A stretch of 64,000 bases of DNA from an uncultured Muribaculum sp. GTDB lineage: Bacteria > Bacteroidota > Bacteroidia > Bacteroidales > Muribaculaceae. Each line of letters starts with the position of its first letter. The stretch's first letter is position 1. Location: the NCBI GenBank assembly GCA_910578785.1, contig CAJTSJ010000001.1, positions 1 to 64,000 of the forward strand. The letters run 5' to 3'. Under the pieces are notes generated by a model, which did no database searches, was not told the origin of the DNA, and saw only the letters and a list, made by a program, of their open reading frames with translations. The position numbers and the translations under genes are program-made. Shown piece after piece: positions 52,469-61,889 of this stretch.

Positions 52469-53695
52469 ATGGAAACTATCGCCAATACCCGCAAAAGCTC
52501 CTTTTCGCTGGTGAAGAAGGAGTATCTGATACCTTTTATACTTGTCACTTCACTATTCTTCATGTGGGGCTTCGCTCGTTCGATTCTTGACGTGCTCAAC
52601 AAACACTTCCAGGAAGACTATGGAGTAAGCATGGGCCAGTCGGCACTCATCCAGGCTACCACCTATGTGGGATATTTCCTCATGGCCATTCCCGCCGGAC
52701 TGTTCATCAACCGCTGGGGCTACCGAAAGGGGGTGGTTCTGGGACTCCTGTTCTTCAGCATCGGCTCGCTCCTGTTCATCCCGAGCGAGCATATAATGTC
52801 GTTCAACGCATTCCTCGTATCGCTCTTCGTGATAGGATGCGGACTTGTGGTGCTTGAGACAGCCGCCAACCCATACGTGACTGAACTCGGTTCGCGCGAG
52901 ACGGCGGCCAGCCGTCTAAATCTGTCGCAGTCGTTCAACGGTCTCGGATGCATACTCGGACCGGCCATCGTAGGCGGCATGCTGTTCACTTCTGAAGGCG
53001 AGGAAGCCGTTCCGGTGGCAGTGCCTTACGCCACGATGGGCATTGTAGTGCTTCTTGCCGCCGTGATGTTCTGCAAAGTGCAGTTGCCGGAAATAAACCG
53101 CACACAGGCTAAAGAAGAAAGCTCAGGCAACATCATGAAGCGCCTGGTAAGGAGCAAGGGGTTCATGCTCGGACTGTTCGCACTGTTCTGCTACGAGATT
53201 GCCGAAATATCCATCAACAGCTTCTTCATCAACTATGTCACCGACGACGGCTGGATGACGCCCCGCACCGCTTCGTTTGTCCTTGCCTTCGGAGGCCTTG
53301 GACTGTTTATGACATGCCGCGTCATCGGCAGCTGGGTCATGAGCAAGATCGCGGCCGAACGCGTACTGCTCTTCTGCGCCATAATGACGGTGATCGGGGC
53401 CGCGTTGATAACCGCCAATATCGGAGCGCTGTCAAAAGCCGGACTGTTCGCCTGCTATGCATTTGAAGCGATAATGTTTCCGACAATATTCTCCATCTGC
53501 ATCAGAGGCTTAGGCTCATCTACAAAAATAGCGTCATCATTTCTCATGATGACGCCGTTAGGTGGAGCTGTAGGCACACTTTCCATGGGATTCATGGCCG
53601 ACGTGACATCAATGTCTACCGCCTTCCTGATTCCGCTTGCAGGATATGCAGTGGTGCTTATTTACTCATATATGGTGGTGCAGAAACGCGTTTAG
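52469..53695 (+). CDS. MFS sugar permease, FucP (L-fucose:H+ symporter) type
   Basis: 408 aa, 12 transmembrane helices. FHS-family hallmarks are SLFFMWGFARSILDVLNKHF, the QATTYVGYFLMAIPAGLF helix and VLETAANPYVTELGSRETAA with RLNLSQSFNGLGCILGP. These proteins take up L-fucose, glucose, galactose or other hexoses with protons; the exact sugar cannot be told. Its end overlaps by 4 nt the end of a convergent PfkB kinase gene. Confidence 0.9.
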   Translation: METIANTRKSSFSLVKKEYLIPFILVTSLFFMWGFARSILDVLNKHFQEDYGVSMGQSALIQATTYVGYFLMAIPAGLFINRWGYRKGVVLGLLFFSIGSLLFIPSEHIMSFNAFLVSLFVIGCGLVVLETAANPYVTELGSRETAASRLNLSQSFNGLGCILGPAIVGGMLFTSEGEEAVPVAVPYATMGIVVLLAAVMFCKVQLPEINRTQAKEESSGNIMKRLVRSKGFMLGLFALFCYEIAEISINSFFINYVTDDGWMTPRTASFVLAFGGLGLFMTCRVIGSWVMSKIAAERVLLFCAIMTVIGAALITANIGALSKAGLFACYAFEAIMFPTIFSICIRGLGSSTKIASSFLMMTPLGGAVGTLSMGFMADVTSMSTAFLIPLAGYAVVLIYSYMVVQKRV

Positions 53696-54573
53696 CGCTT
53701 CTGCATCATCTTCAATATATCGTTTTCGGTGCCGTTGAACGGACCCGAAGCGGCCAGCTTGATTGAACACATAGCGGCCGCGAAACATCCGGCATCGTAA
53801 TACGAAGCACCCTTGTTGCGCATGTACAGATAGCCGGTCATATACGTGTCGCCGCAGCCTGTCGCATCTACGACCTGCTCAGGCGGATAAGCCGGTATGT
53901 CAAAGAATTTTCCGTCGGCATATATGACCGAACCCTCGCTGCCGAGCGTCAGAAGAACCTCCTTCACTCCCCAACCGGCAAGCTTCAGAGCGGCTTCGCG
54001 GGGATCGGAGCACCCGGTCAGCACCTCCATCTCCTTTTCATTAGCCTTAAGTATGTCTATATACCCCAAAGCCTCAATCTTCTCCGGCCAGTCGACAGCA
54101 ACGACTTTCTCGCCCTGCACTTCGCGCAGGTAGCCCTGCACATCGACAGAGAGAGTCCCCTTGGCCGACAGATATTTAATCACATCAAGCGAAAAGTCAT
54201 CGGCAAGCAGACTGCCGAGATGGTATATTTTTGCATTGACATCCTTCAGTCCTTCGACCGTGAAAGGATCGGCCTTGGCCAGGACACGTTGAGTGCGGTT
54301 GTTCTGGTTCTCGCCATAAATATTCTCAAAATATACCGACTTTTTGCTCGGCAACGTCTTCACGTCAATGCCAAGTTCACGGATTTTCTCGACAGAGCCA
54401 AGCTCGGTATCGCCTACCGCCGTAACAAGCTGAAATCCCCCGTGGGGAAGATGGCTGATGGCATTAGCGAAATAGAAAGATGTGCCTCCAGGCATATGCA
54501 CCGTCATCTTCGGCGTGACAATCTTGTCGAGCGTAATATGGCCGATGCAACATATATCAGAGGTAGAAGTCAT
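53692..54573 (-). CDS. PfkB-family carbohydrate/nucleoside kinase
   Basis: 293 aa. It starts CCIGHITLDKIVTPKMTVHM, has PGGTSFYFANAISHL, and the catalytic PfkB signature DATGCGDTYMTGYLYMRN with the base Asp. The mid part shows LLTLGSEGSVIYADGKFF. The substrate is not clear. It is convergent with the sugar permease, and separated from tpiA by a terminator. Confidence 0.88.
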   Translation of the reverse strand: MTSTSDICCIGHITLDKIVTPKMTVHMPGGTSFYFANAISHLPHGGFQLVTAVGDTELGSVEKIRELGIDVKTLPSKKSVYFENIYGENQNNRTQRVLAKADPFTVEGLKDVNAKIYHLGSLLADDFSLDVIKYLSAKGTLSVDVQGYLREVQGEKVVAVDWPEKIEALGYIDILKANEKEMEVLTGCSDPREAALKLAGWGVKEVLLTLGSEGSVIYADGKFFDIPAYPPEQVVDATGCGDTYMTGYLYMRNKGASYYDAGCFAAAMCSIKLAASGPFNGTENDILKMMQKR

Positions 54574-54591
54574 TAATTGTCGTATTAATTA

Positions 54592-54632
54592 GAAAAACAT
54601 TGACCCCCGCCCGTTGATGGCGCGAGGGTCAA
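54592..54632 (-). terminator. Terminator of the tpiA transcript
   Basis: Minus strand: TTGACCC...GGGTCAA stem (GC-rich centre; ends at about 54632 and 54600) followed by a TGTTTTTC tract at 54592-54599, 22 nt past the tpiA stop. Confidence 0.75.
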
Positions 54633-54653
54633 CATATAAGTTAAATACGGTTT

Positions 54654-55409
54654 TTAAAATGCATTTACGATGCCCATGAACGAAGGAGCGTCAAGTGCGG
54701 CGCCGCCGATAAGTCCGCCGTCAACATTGGGCTTTTCGAAAATCTCCTTGGCGTTTGAAGGCTTGCAGCTTCCGCCATAGAGGATAGAAATGTTTTCTGC
54801 AACTTCCTTGCCGTACTTGTCGGCGATAAGACCACGGATGTAAGCGTGGATTTCTTCTGCCTGGTCGGCAGTAGCGGTCTTGCCGGTACCGATGGCCCAA
54901 ACGGGTTCGTAAGCAAGGATAATCTTGCTGAAATCGTCAGCCGAAAGATGGAAAAGAGCGTCCTCGATCTGAGCCTTTACCACTTCGTGGTAAGTGCCGT
55001 TTTCACGTTCTTCAAGAACTTCGCCGATGCAGAAGATCGGAGTCAGGTTGTTCTCGAATGCCAAAGCTACTTTATCCTTGAGAGTGGCAGAAGTTTCGCC
55101 GTAATATTGACGACGTTCAGAGTGGCCGAGAATTACATAGGTGGCACCGGTAGAAGCCACCATCGCGGCAGATACTTCACCTGTATAAGCACCAGACTTG
55201 TGGTCGGCGCAGTTTTCAGCACCAAGACCAAGCTTAGCGGGATCGATTACTGCATTTACAGATGCCAAGTGGGTAAACGGAACGCAGATAACTACATCGC
55301 ACTTGGGTTCTGCACCCTTCAAAGCCTCATTAACTTCCTTGGCCAAAGCCACGCCTTCCTGGAGAGTTGTATTCATCTTCCAGTTTCCGGCAACAATGTT
55401 CTTTCTCAT
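54654..55409 (-). CDS. tpiA: Triosephosphate isomerase
   Basis: Interconverts dihydroxyacetone phosphate and glyceraldehyde 3-phosphate, 251 aa TIM barrel. It has NWKMNTT (Lys), [13 protein letters not shown] (electrophilic His), [15 protein letters not shown] (catalytic Glu and flexible loop) and [12 protein letters not shown] (phosphate binding). It is the last gene of a minus-strand cluster beginning at nusB. Confidence 0.98.
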   Translation of the reverse strand: MRKNIVAGNWKMNTTLQEGVALAKEVNEALKGAEPKCDVVICVPFTHLASVNAVIDPAKLGLGAENCADHKSGAYTGEVSAAMVASTGATYVILGHSERRQYYGETSATLKDKVALAFENNLTPIFCIGEVLEERENGTYHEVVKAQIEDALFHLSADDFSKIILAYEPVWAIGTGKTATADQAEEIHAYIRGLIADKYGKEVAENISILYGGSCKPSNAKEIFEKPNVDGGLIGGAALDAPSFMGIVNAF

Positions 55410-55452
55410 TTTTATATGATTTTTTATTAGGTTATGCCGATTGCAAAATTAC

Positions 55453-56751
55453 TCATTTTTTCTGATTCTTCCGCGTTAAATGCAATTTTACTGCTCGTCC
55501 ACTGCGGTCAAGGGTAAAAACTATCAATACAAGACCTAAGAACAGGCCCGTCAGCATCAAAAAATATTTGTCGCCCGGAAAATACAAGACTTCCATAATG
55601 TCGACGTTGTCCGGGTCGTCGAGCAGATCAGTGTCAATCGACGACAATGTACGCTTCCACTGTATGACACCGTCGCGCAGATAGACGAACGACACCGAAC
55701 CTCGGGCCAGCTCCTTTATCGACGTGTCTTCTGCCGTATACAGCGGATATGACGCCATCGACAAGTCGCGCCACTGTTCAAGTCCGTCAGAGGTGGTTCC
55801 AAGTATCCCGATAAGCGAACCTCCCCTGTCGGCCATATATCGGGCCATTTCGTTAATCACGTAAGTAGTCGACACGTCAATGTCCTTCATGTCGGGAATC
55901 AGCAACAGCAATTCCTCCCCCTCGCCGGCAATAGCGTCGGCCGTGACGTCGTCGCCGTCAGAATCATATACCGAAAATCCTCCGCTTTCTACTGCCGACA
56001 AATCGCCGGAAACAATCTCCCTGTCGACAAATGTCCACGAATCGTCAGGCAGGCTGTCGGCCATGAAGGTCCGGCGTTCGCCCTCCTTCTCATAGATGAA
56101 CCTGAAAGTCACTGCCTCATCCCCCCCGCCCGAATCGGAATCAGTCAACGATGTCCCTACTTTATACTGGCGGAAATCAATCAACGGTTGAATGGTGTAG
56201 CCTATCATGCCTACCGCTATCATATAGAATGCGCTGAGCCAGCCGACCAGCCATTGCGAATAGCGGGTCAACAAGCCTTCGGCTTTGTTATTGTTGAACA
56301 GCAGATAGACCAACGCCGACAGTATAACGATGTTCTTGGCAAATGTGGCACCGTTGCTCAACACGATAAAGTCTCCGAAACATCCGCAATCGGGCACAGG
56401 ATTCGCTATTGCTATGTAAGCAGTGAGCGGCGTAAAGCCAAGCATAATGAGCGTCATGGTCCATGTGGACAGTTTGCGGTAGCACCCAAGCGCCATCAGC
56501 ACTCCGAGCACAAACTCTATCGCAGACAAGGCCGCCGCCATGGTAAATATGAGTCCCTGAGGCTGCGGACACCCCCAGACATTCAGATACTGGTCAATCT
56601 TATATATAAAGCCCCATATGTCAATCATCTTCGACAGACCCGACACGATGAACGTGCCACCGGCCAAAAGACGGCATATCCATATGAACAGACCTCTGTA
56701 GCGCGTCAGAAAGGTAACCGCGGATTTCGGTTTTTCGTCTGTTTCCGTCAT
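55453..56751 (-). CDS. BT_3928-family DoxX-like membrane protein
   Basis: 432 aa. An N-terminal four-helix DoxX/MauE-like membrane part (about 20-200) contains GGTFIVSGLSKMID and a Cys pair PVPDCGCFGDFI. The C-terminal half (about 205-400) is a periplasmic thioredoxin-like region without a CxxC motif, ending with a last transmembrane helix. It matches the Bacteroidales BT_3928 family; a role in redox or envelope processes is a guess. It overlaps the DUF1599 gene (ATGA). Confidence 0.8.
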   Translation of the reverse strand: MTETDEKPKSAVTFLTRYRGLFIWICRLLAGGTFIVSGLSKMIDIWGFIYKIDQYLNVWGCPQPQGLIFTMAAALSAIEFVLGVLMALGCYRKLSTWTMTLIMLGFTPLTAYIAIANPVPDCGCFGDFIVLSNGATFAKNIVILSALVYLLFNNNKAEGLLTRYSQWLVGWLSAFYMIAVGMIGYTIQPLIDFRQYKVGTSLTDSDSGGGDEAVTFRFIYEKEGERRTFMADSLPDDSWTFVDREIVSGDLSAVESGGFSVYDSDGDDVTADAIAGEGEELLLLIPDMKDIDVSTTYVINEMARYMADRGGSLIGILGTTSDGLEQWRDLSMASYPLYTAEDTSIKELARGSVSFVYLRDGVIQWKRTLSSIDTDLLDDPDNVDIMEVLYFPGDKYFLMLTGLFLGLVLIVFTLDRSGRAVKLHLTRKNQKK

Positions 56752-57311
56752 TCCTGAGTGAGCTTGATTATAGCGAATACAGAGTAGTTGATCATGTCCT
56801 GATAGTTCGCATCAACGCCTTCCGACACAAGCGTACGGCCTTGATTGTCTTCTATCTGCTTGGTCCTGAATATTTTTTGAAGTATTATGTCTGTATACGA
56901 CTGTACACGCATCAGACGCCAGGCCTCATCGTAGTCGTGGTTCTTTGCCAGCATGAGTTCACGGGTTTTCTTGACATGCTTGTCATACATGGCAAGCGCC
57001 TCTTCCGCCGTCATATCCTCGGTTTCGGCATATCCGAGCTCAAGCTGGATAAGACCGATTACGCCGTAGTTGACTATCCCGATAAATTCCGGCAATATGC
57101 CTTCATTCACTTTCGACTCCTTCTTGGTCTCAAGCGAACGAATCCGGTTAGCTTTTATATAAATCTGGTCGGTGAGCGACTGCGGACGCATTATACGCCA
57201 CGACGCACCATAATCCTTAAGTTTTTTTGCAAACAAATCGCGGCACATAGACAAAGCCGCGTCAAACTGTGCAACCGTATCAGCCATACGAATCCATAAT
57301 ATTTTAGTCAT
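56748..57311 (-). CDS. DUF1599 protein (two nucleotide-modification-associated repeats)
   Basis: 187 aa from ATG 57311; a second ATG at 57287 is also plausible. It has two repeats of the same unit: LKDYGASWRIMRPQSLTDQI with VNYGVIGLIQLE, and HDYDEAWRLMRVQSYTDIIL with INYSVFAIIKLTQ. The family is conserved in Bacteroidota but its role is unknown. It is placed between coaE and the DoxX-like gene. Confidence 0.88.
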   Translation of the reverse strand: MTKILWIRMADTVAQFDAALSMCRDLFAKKLKDYGASWRIMRPQSLTDQIYIKANRIRSLETKKESKVNEGILPEFIGIVNYGVIGLIQLELGYAETEDMTAEEALAMYDKHVKKTRELMLAKNHDYDEAWRLMRVQSYTDIILQKIFRTKQIEDNQGRTLVSEGVDANYQDMINYSVFAIIKLTQE

Positions 57312-57324
57312 AAACTCTTTTTTG

Positions 57325-57909
57325 TTAAACCACCGTTGCCAGCAAATCAAGAATCTGAGGCAACAGAGGCGCAACGCCGTCATTAATAAGAATACGCGTC
57401 ATCGGATGCGGAACACGGTCCGCAGGCCACGCCTGTGCATCAATACGCGCCTTGACCGCTTCACGCGACGTGGAGTTGCGCGACATCACCCTGTCAATTC
57501 TCAGCTCTTCAGGCGCATCGACCATCCATACCTCATCCACCATACGGTCGATGCCGCTCTCATAGACAATCGCGCTTTCAACCCAGCACACCGATGCATC
57601 GAGCGATTCGGCCCAATCCATAATATCGCGTCTGACAGCTCCATGAACTATATTGTTGAGCACCTCCAGTCTGCTCTTGTCGGCGAAAACCACCGAAGCA
57701 AGTTTAATCCGGTCAATGGCGCCGTCAGACGTCACCGCCGAGGGTGAAATCTCATCCGAAACACGTCGCTTTATCTCTGCGGAGCTGTCCATCAGCATCT
57801 TAGCCCGCGAATCGCAATCGTAGACCGGATGCCCCATTACGGATAGAATCCTCGACACGACAGACTTTCCGCTTCCTATTCCTCCCGCTATCGCTATCAG
57901 ACGAGGCAT
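57325..57909 (-). CDS. coaE: Dephospho-CoA kinase
   Basis: Last step of coenzyme A synthesis, 194 aa. P-loop GGIGSGKSVVSRIL, the YDCDSRAKMLMDSS segment with the catalytic Asp, and ESAIVYESGIDRMVDEVWMV with NST after it (nucleotide site). It follows the YbbR-domain gene by 8 nt and precedes DUF1599 by 13 nt in one operon. Confidence 0.93.
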   Translation of the reverse strand: MPRLIAIAGGIGSGKSVVSRILSVMGHPVYDCDSRAKMLMDSSAEIKRRVSDEISPSAVTSDGAIDRIKLASVVFADKSRLEVLNNIVHGAVRRDIMDWAESLDASVCWVESAIVYESGIDRMVDEVWMVDAPEELRIDRVMSRNSTSREAVKARIDAQAWPADRVPHPMTRILINDGVAPLLPQILDLLATVV

Positions 57910-57917
57910 GGTCTTTT

Positions 57918-58904
57918 TCAGTGTTTTTGTTCAATAATATATTCTACACTGTCAGGCGACACACTTACATTGCGGTACAGCTCGGGTATTAGAGAAAGCC
58001 TGACGGGAATCTTGGATGTTGTGGCTCGGACAGCCTCGTCAAACGACACATAAGCCTTCACGTCAAACGGTTCAGAATTGTAAGCACTCATCGGCACAAG
58101 ATACGACACCTCGACCTTCGACGGGAAAGTCAGCAGACCTTTGCCTGCCGGAATGTCCTTGACTACCACCGACGCCATTTGCCTGCGTGATATAAGAGGC
58201 TCCACCGGAACGGTAATCGTCACTTCGTCGGGTATTATTCTCACGCCCGGTATGGGATCGATGCGGACAGTAATTTTCGAAGTGTCGCTAAGGTTCGACC
58301 TTACAATAGGTATCGTCTCTACGGAGTTCAGGTCCAGAGGCAAATCGTTGATTGCGAACAATGTCACAGAGTCTGTGTCGATGGTCAACGGGCCGTTGAC
58401 CACGCTTCCAAGCGCGGCGTGTACATCGGCGCGCACAAACACCGGCACCTTACGTCCCGGCTCTGTAGTATAGTTGATTCGGATTGAGTCAGGCACTACC
58501 GTAACAATCTGTGACGACGGGCCGAAATAGTCGCGCAGACGCGCTCCCAGGTCAACTTTCCCCATCATAAACTTGGAGTTGGTCGAAGCATAGTCGCCCC
58601 ACTCAAGCTTCATAGTCTTTATGCCGCCCATCTTATGGCGGATAAGCACGGACCCTTTGTCGCGGACACTGACCTTAACGGCGGCCGGAACGTCGGAAAT
58701 GAACGTCACGCTGTCCGGCACGTTCACTATGCTGATGGGCACTTCGACATCCTCCTGTATCTCATGATTTAACGTCAACAAGAGCCAAAACACGTATGAC
58801 ACAGCCAAAAAAAGCAAAAAAAGCCCCACTTCTCGCCCACGGGCGGAAGTGACGGCTTTATATGCACGCGAGTACGCGGATGATAACTGCTCTTTCAGCG
58901 ACAT
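57918..58904 (-). CDS. YbbR/CdaR-like domain protein
   Basis: 328 aa. One transmembrane helix near residues 26-44 (VGLFLLFLAVSYVFWLLLTL), then three or four YbbR-like beta repeats, for example DVEVPISIVNVPDSVTFISD, VKVSVRDKGSV and IPVRLSLIPELYRNVSVSPD. In Firmicutes CdaR controls the c-di-AMP cyclase; no cyclase is visible here, so a structural envelope role is as likely. Confidence 0.8.
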   Translation of the reverse strand: MSLKEQLSSAYSRAYKAVTSARGREVGLFLLFLAVSYVFWLLLTLNHEIQEDVEVPISIVNVPDSVTFISDVPAAVKVSVRDKGSVLIRHKMGGIKTMKLEWGDYASTNSKFMMGKVDLGARLRDYFGPSSQIVTVVPDSIRINYTTEPGRKVPVFVRADVHAALGSVVNGPLTIDTDSVTLFAINDLPLDLNSVETIPIVRSNLSDTSKITVRIDPIPGVRIIPDEVTITVPVEPLISRRQMASVVVKDIPAGKGLLTFPSKVEVSYLVPMSAYNSEPFDVKAYVSFDEAVRATTSKIPVRLSLIPELYRNVSVSPDSVEYIIEQKH

Positions 58905-58928
58905 GCCGTATATAACAACGTCGGCTTA

Positions 58929-59288
58929 TTACTTGTTGGCAGGGCTTTCAGCATTCTGCTGCGATGCTTCCTGCGCCTGAGAGGCGGAAGGATACACCGA
59001 CTGCTTGTCAATGGTGATCTTCACACCGTCGGCTATCTCGACAACGAAAGCGTTTTCCTTGATATCACGTATTTTACCGTAAATACCGCCGGCCGTAATC
59101 ACTTTGTCGCCTTTGGCAAGTCCGTCGCGGAATTTCTTGATTTCCTTCTGCTTCTTCTGCTGCGGACGCATCATGAAAAAGTAGAAAATGAAGATGATGA
59201 GAACTATAAACACCAGATTCATCATTCCGGCACCTCCTCCTTCAGCCGAACCGGCCACGTCCTGGAGGGTGATTAAGTTGTAAAGCAT
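58929..59288 (-). CDS. yajC: Preprotein translocase subunit YajC
   Basis: 119 aa. One transmembrane helix (MMNLVFIVLIIFIFYFFMMR) followed directly by PQQKKQKEIKKFRDGLAKGD and KVITAGGIYGKIRDI, the YajC hallmark. Accessory subunit of SecDF. The N-terminal about 20 residues before the helix and a Gln/Ala-rich C-terminal tail are lineage features. It lies between nusB and the YbbR gene. Confidence 0.95.
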   Translation of the reverse strand: MLYNLITLQDVAGSAEGGGAGMMNLVFIVLIIFIFYFFMMRPQQKKQKEIKKFRDGLAKGDKVITAGGIYGKIRDIKENAFVVEIADGVKITIDKQSVYPSASQAQEASQQNAESPANK

Positions 59289-59346
59289 GAGTTCTTTATG
59301 TTAAATGTTAATTGTCTATTTTTTTTACAAATATAAGAAAGATATT

Positions 59347-60798
59347 TTATTCCTTCACCAGAAGCCCCTCACTTTTTAAGCTATTAATTATACCGTAGAG
59401 CATACCGGTGATGAACTGGCCGCTCTTTGCGGTCGAATAGTAGTTGGCAATTTCGGTGTACTCGTTGACAGTAACCAGCGTGGGGATGCTTTCGAAGTTC
59501 AACAGCTCGGCGATGGCAGTCTCAAGAATCACTATATCCATAAATGCCAGACGCTCGGGATCCCATGAACTGTTGACCAGACGCGCGTCAATCATGGCGC
59601 GGTATTCGTCCTGCGAACGGATAGCGGCCTCAAACAGCTGCGGGCCGAAGCGCATGTCCTCGTCGTCCTTATACTTGGGCATCAGATGGACATTGGCGGG
59701 ATCTTTTGCCGAAGCAAAACGCTTGATGGTCTTAAGCACGAACGAACCCATGATGGCCACGTCGTCGTTCCAGTATACCGACTGTTCCTCAAGGGCCTCG
59801 GCAAGTTCATCTGAATCGACAATGATGTTCTTGAATATGGCATACCATAATTCGCAGTCGGCCGCCATGTCGGTCGACTCGGCCGCCATATATTCCTTAT
59901 AAGTGTCGCTCTCGCGTATCTTGTCAAGCAGACGGCGGAGAGTCACCTCATAGTCCACCCACGATATGGGATTCTCGTCAAGATAAGACTGCATGTCGGG
60001 ATTATCGGCAAGAGCTTTGATGAACATATTGTCGACAAATCTCGTGTTCGGATTCAGATCGTCGTGCGAAGGCACATACTTGTGTTTTGCCTCGTCAAGC
60101 TGCAGTTCGCGCAGACGCGTAAGGTCAATCATAAGTTGCAGCAGACTGTGGTAAAGCTCATACGATTTGTCAAGTGCGGCGTTGAGCGACTTGCGGGCCT
60201 CGACGAGCGAGCTCCGGATTGACGAGAAGTCATTGAGCGTACGCTCGAACATGGCCACACCCTGCTCGTAGCCCACATGGGTGAAGTCTGGATCGCCGTC
60301 GATGATGGCACGCACACCTTTGTCGCGGAGCACCACCGTGCGGAATAGTGTCTGCCATAACTGGGCCTCATCCTGAATCTCGATTTCCTTGCGTTTTCTC
60401 GTAAATTCCTTATAAATCGACGATTCTGTGACGGCCGTAACCAGCTGTGTGCGTATCGGGGTAAGTGCGTCTATGAACGAACGCTTCTCAAGTGCGATTT
60501 CCTTGATTTCGTCCGAGCCTCCGGCTATCGCGGATGCTATGCGCGTAAAGTCTATCATACGGCCTCGACGGCTGTAGGATTCAAAACGCGGAACGGAAGC
60601 ACCTTCGGGAATTATGGCATGGTAGCCTGACAAATCAAGCAACAAAAGCAGCAAATCGGAATAAACAGTGTAAGCATAACGCTTGTCGCGTGCGGCTCCC
60701 GGAGCAGGAGGAGGCAAAATCTTGAAATCAGTTCTTGTCAGCAGATAAGAGTACAGCAACTGCACCACCTTCATCCTTATCAGAATTCTGTTTATCAT
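59347..60798 (-). CDS. nusB: Transcription antitermination factor NusB, enlarged by an internal duplication
   Basis: 483 aa, about 170 residues longer than the roughly 310-aa NusB of Bacteroides. The start INRILIRMKVVQLLYSYLL and the C-terminal NusB fold (FMDIVILETAIAELLNFESI, NEYTEIANYYSTAKSGQFI) are normal. Residues about 38-205 repeat the following segment about 170 later: DKRY near 38 with DKSY near 210, SSIYKEF at 126 with SDTYKEY at 297, LW at 147 with LW at 317, LFRTVV at 151 with IFKNII at 321. It binds rRNA boxA with NusE and begins the minus-strand operon. Confidence 0.9.
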   Translation of the reverse strand: MINRILIRMKVVQLLYSYLLTRTDFKILPPPAPGAARDKRYAYTVYSDLLLLLLDLSGYHAIIPEGASVPRFESYSRRGRMIDFTRIASAIAGGSDEIKEIALEKRSFIDALTPIRTQLVTAVTESSIYKEFTRKRKEIEIQDEAQLWQTLFRTVVLRDKGVRAIIDGDPDFTHVGYEQGVAMFERTLNDFSSIRSSLVEARKSLNAALDKSYELYHSLLQLMIDLTRLRELQLDEAKHKYVPSHDDLNPNTRFVDNMFIKALADNPDMQSYLDENPISWVDYEVTLRRLLDKIRESDTYKEYMAAESTDMAADCELWYAIFKNIIVDSDELAEALEEQSVYWNDDVAIMGSFVLKTIKRFASAKDPANVHLMPKYKDDEDMRFGPQLFEAAIRSQDEYRAMIDARLVNSSWDPERLAFMDIVILETAIAELLNFESIPTLVTVNEYTEIANYYSTAKSGQFITGMLYGIINSLKSEGLLVKE

Positions 60799-60914
60799 AT
60801 CTCAATGCTCTTTAGTTGTGAATAACTTTATATTTTTCGACCGCAAAGTTACTCAATAATTCCCACCCATGCAATAGCGCGAACGCCAAATACTCCACTC
60901 AAATCCTAACGGTC

Positions 60915-61886
60915 TTAGGAAAGCTCCGTAACCTGAATCTTGGAGGTCGAGAGGTCGTAGCCGCGTAGAAAGTCAGAAGCCGACATGCGTTTGCGCCCGG
61001 CAAGCTGAAGCGAGCGCACCTCAAGCAGGCGGTCGGCACCGGCAATGTACAGTTTGCCTCCGTCCGTCATTATGCTCCCCGGAGCAAGCACAGTCTCTGG
61101 CCCCACGGCAGTCTCAAAAATCTTCATCTGGAGTGGCTCGGCGTCACCCTCTTTGACCAGCGAGGTCCATGCCGCGGGATAAGGCGACAGACCGCGCACA
61201 AGATTGTGTATCTTCGCCGCAGGCTGGGTCCAGTCGATACGGCACGTATCTTTAAATATCTTCGGAGCGGGAGTCGGTTCCCCTGCAAGCACATCCTGAG
61301 GCGTTGCCGACAAGTTGCCTTCAAGAATGCGGCCGACTGTCTTAATCGTGAGGTCAGCGCCAAGCATCATCAGGCGGTCATGCACCGTGCCGACATTATC
61401 TTCAGGCAGAATGTCCACCGCCACCTGGTCGATGACATCGCCGGTGTCAATTTCATGTTTGAGGAAAAAAGTGGTGACACCCGTTTTGTCGTCCCCGTTT
61501 ATTACGGCCCAGTTAATCGGGGCTGCTCCGCGGTATTTAGGAAGCAGGGATGCGTGGAGGTTAAACGTGCCCATGCGGGGCATCGACCAGACAATCTCAG
61601 GAAGCATGCGGAAGGCTATGACGATAAACAGGTCGGCATTTAGCCCACGCAGCTCATCGACAAACTCCTGGCTCTTAAGACTGACAGGCTGCATCAGATG
61701 CAGTCCATGGTCAAGCGCATACTGCTTAACCGGAGAGAAGAGCAGTTTATGTCCGCGCCCGGCCGGCTTATCGGGCATAGTGACCACGCCCACAATGTTA
61801 TATCCACCCTTATATAGACGGTCAAGACTCTCGACCGCAAAGTCGGGAGTCCCCAGAAATACAATCTTCAGTTCCTCTTTATTCAT
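60915..61886 (-). CDS. fmt: Methionyl-tRNA formyltransferase
   Basis: Formylates Met-tRNAi using 10-formyl-THF, 323 aa. It starts VFLGTPDFAVESLDRLY; the catalytic region has FNLHASLLPKYRGAAPINWA and the HEIDTGDVIDQ motif; the C-terminal tRNA-binding domain begins near LAPGSIMTDG. It follows the Rieske-like lipoprotein gene by 3 nt, so argH, that gene and fmt form one operon. Confidence 0.96.
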   Translation of the reverse strand: MNKEELKIVFLGTPDFAVESLDRLYKGGYNIVGVVTMPDKPAGRGHKLLFSPVKQYALDHGLHLMQPVSLKSQEFVDELRGLNADLFIVIAFRMLPEIVWSMPRMGTFNLHASLLPKYRGAAPINWAVINGDDKTGVTTFFLKHEIDTGDVIDQVAVDILPEDNVGTVHDRLMMLGADLTIKTVGRILEGNLSATPQDVLAGEPTPAPKIFKDTCRIDWTQPAAKIHNLVRGLSPYPAAWTSLVKEGDAEPLQMKIFETAVGPETVLAPGSIMTDGGKLYIAGADRLLEVRSLQLAGRKRMSASDFLRGYDLSTSKIQVTELS

Positions 61887-61889
61887 AAA

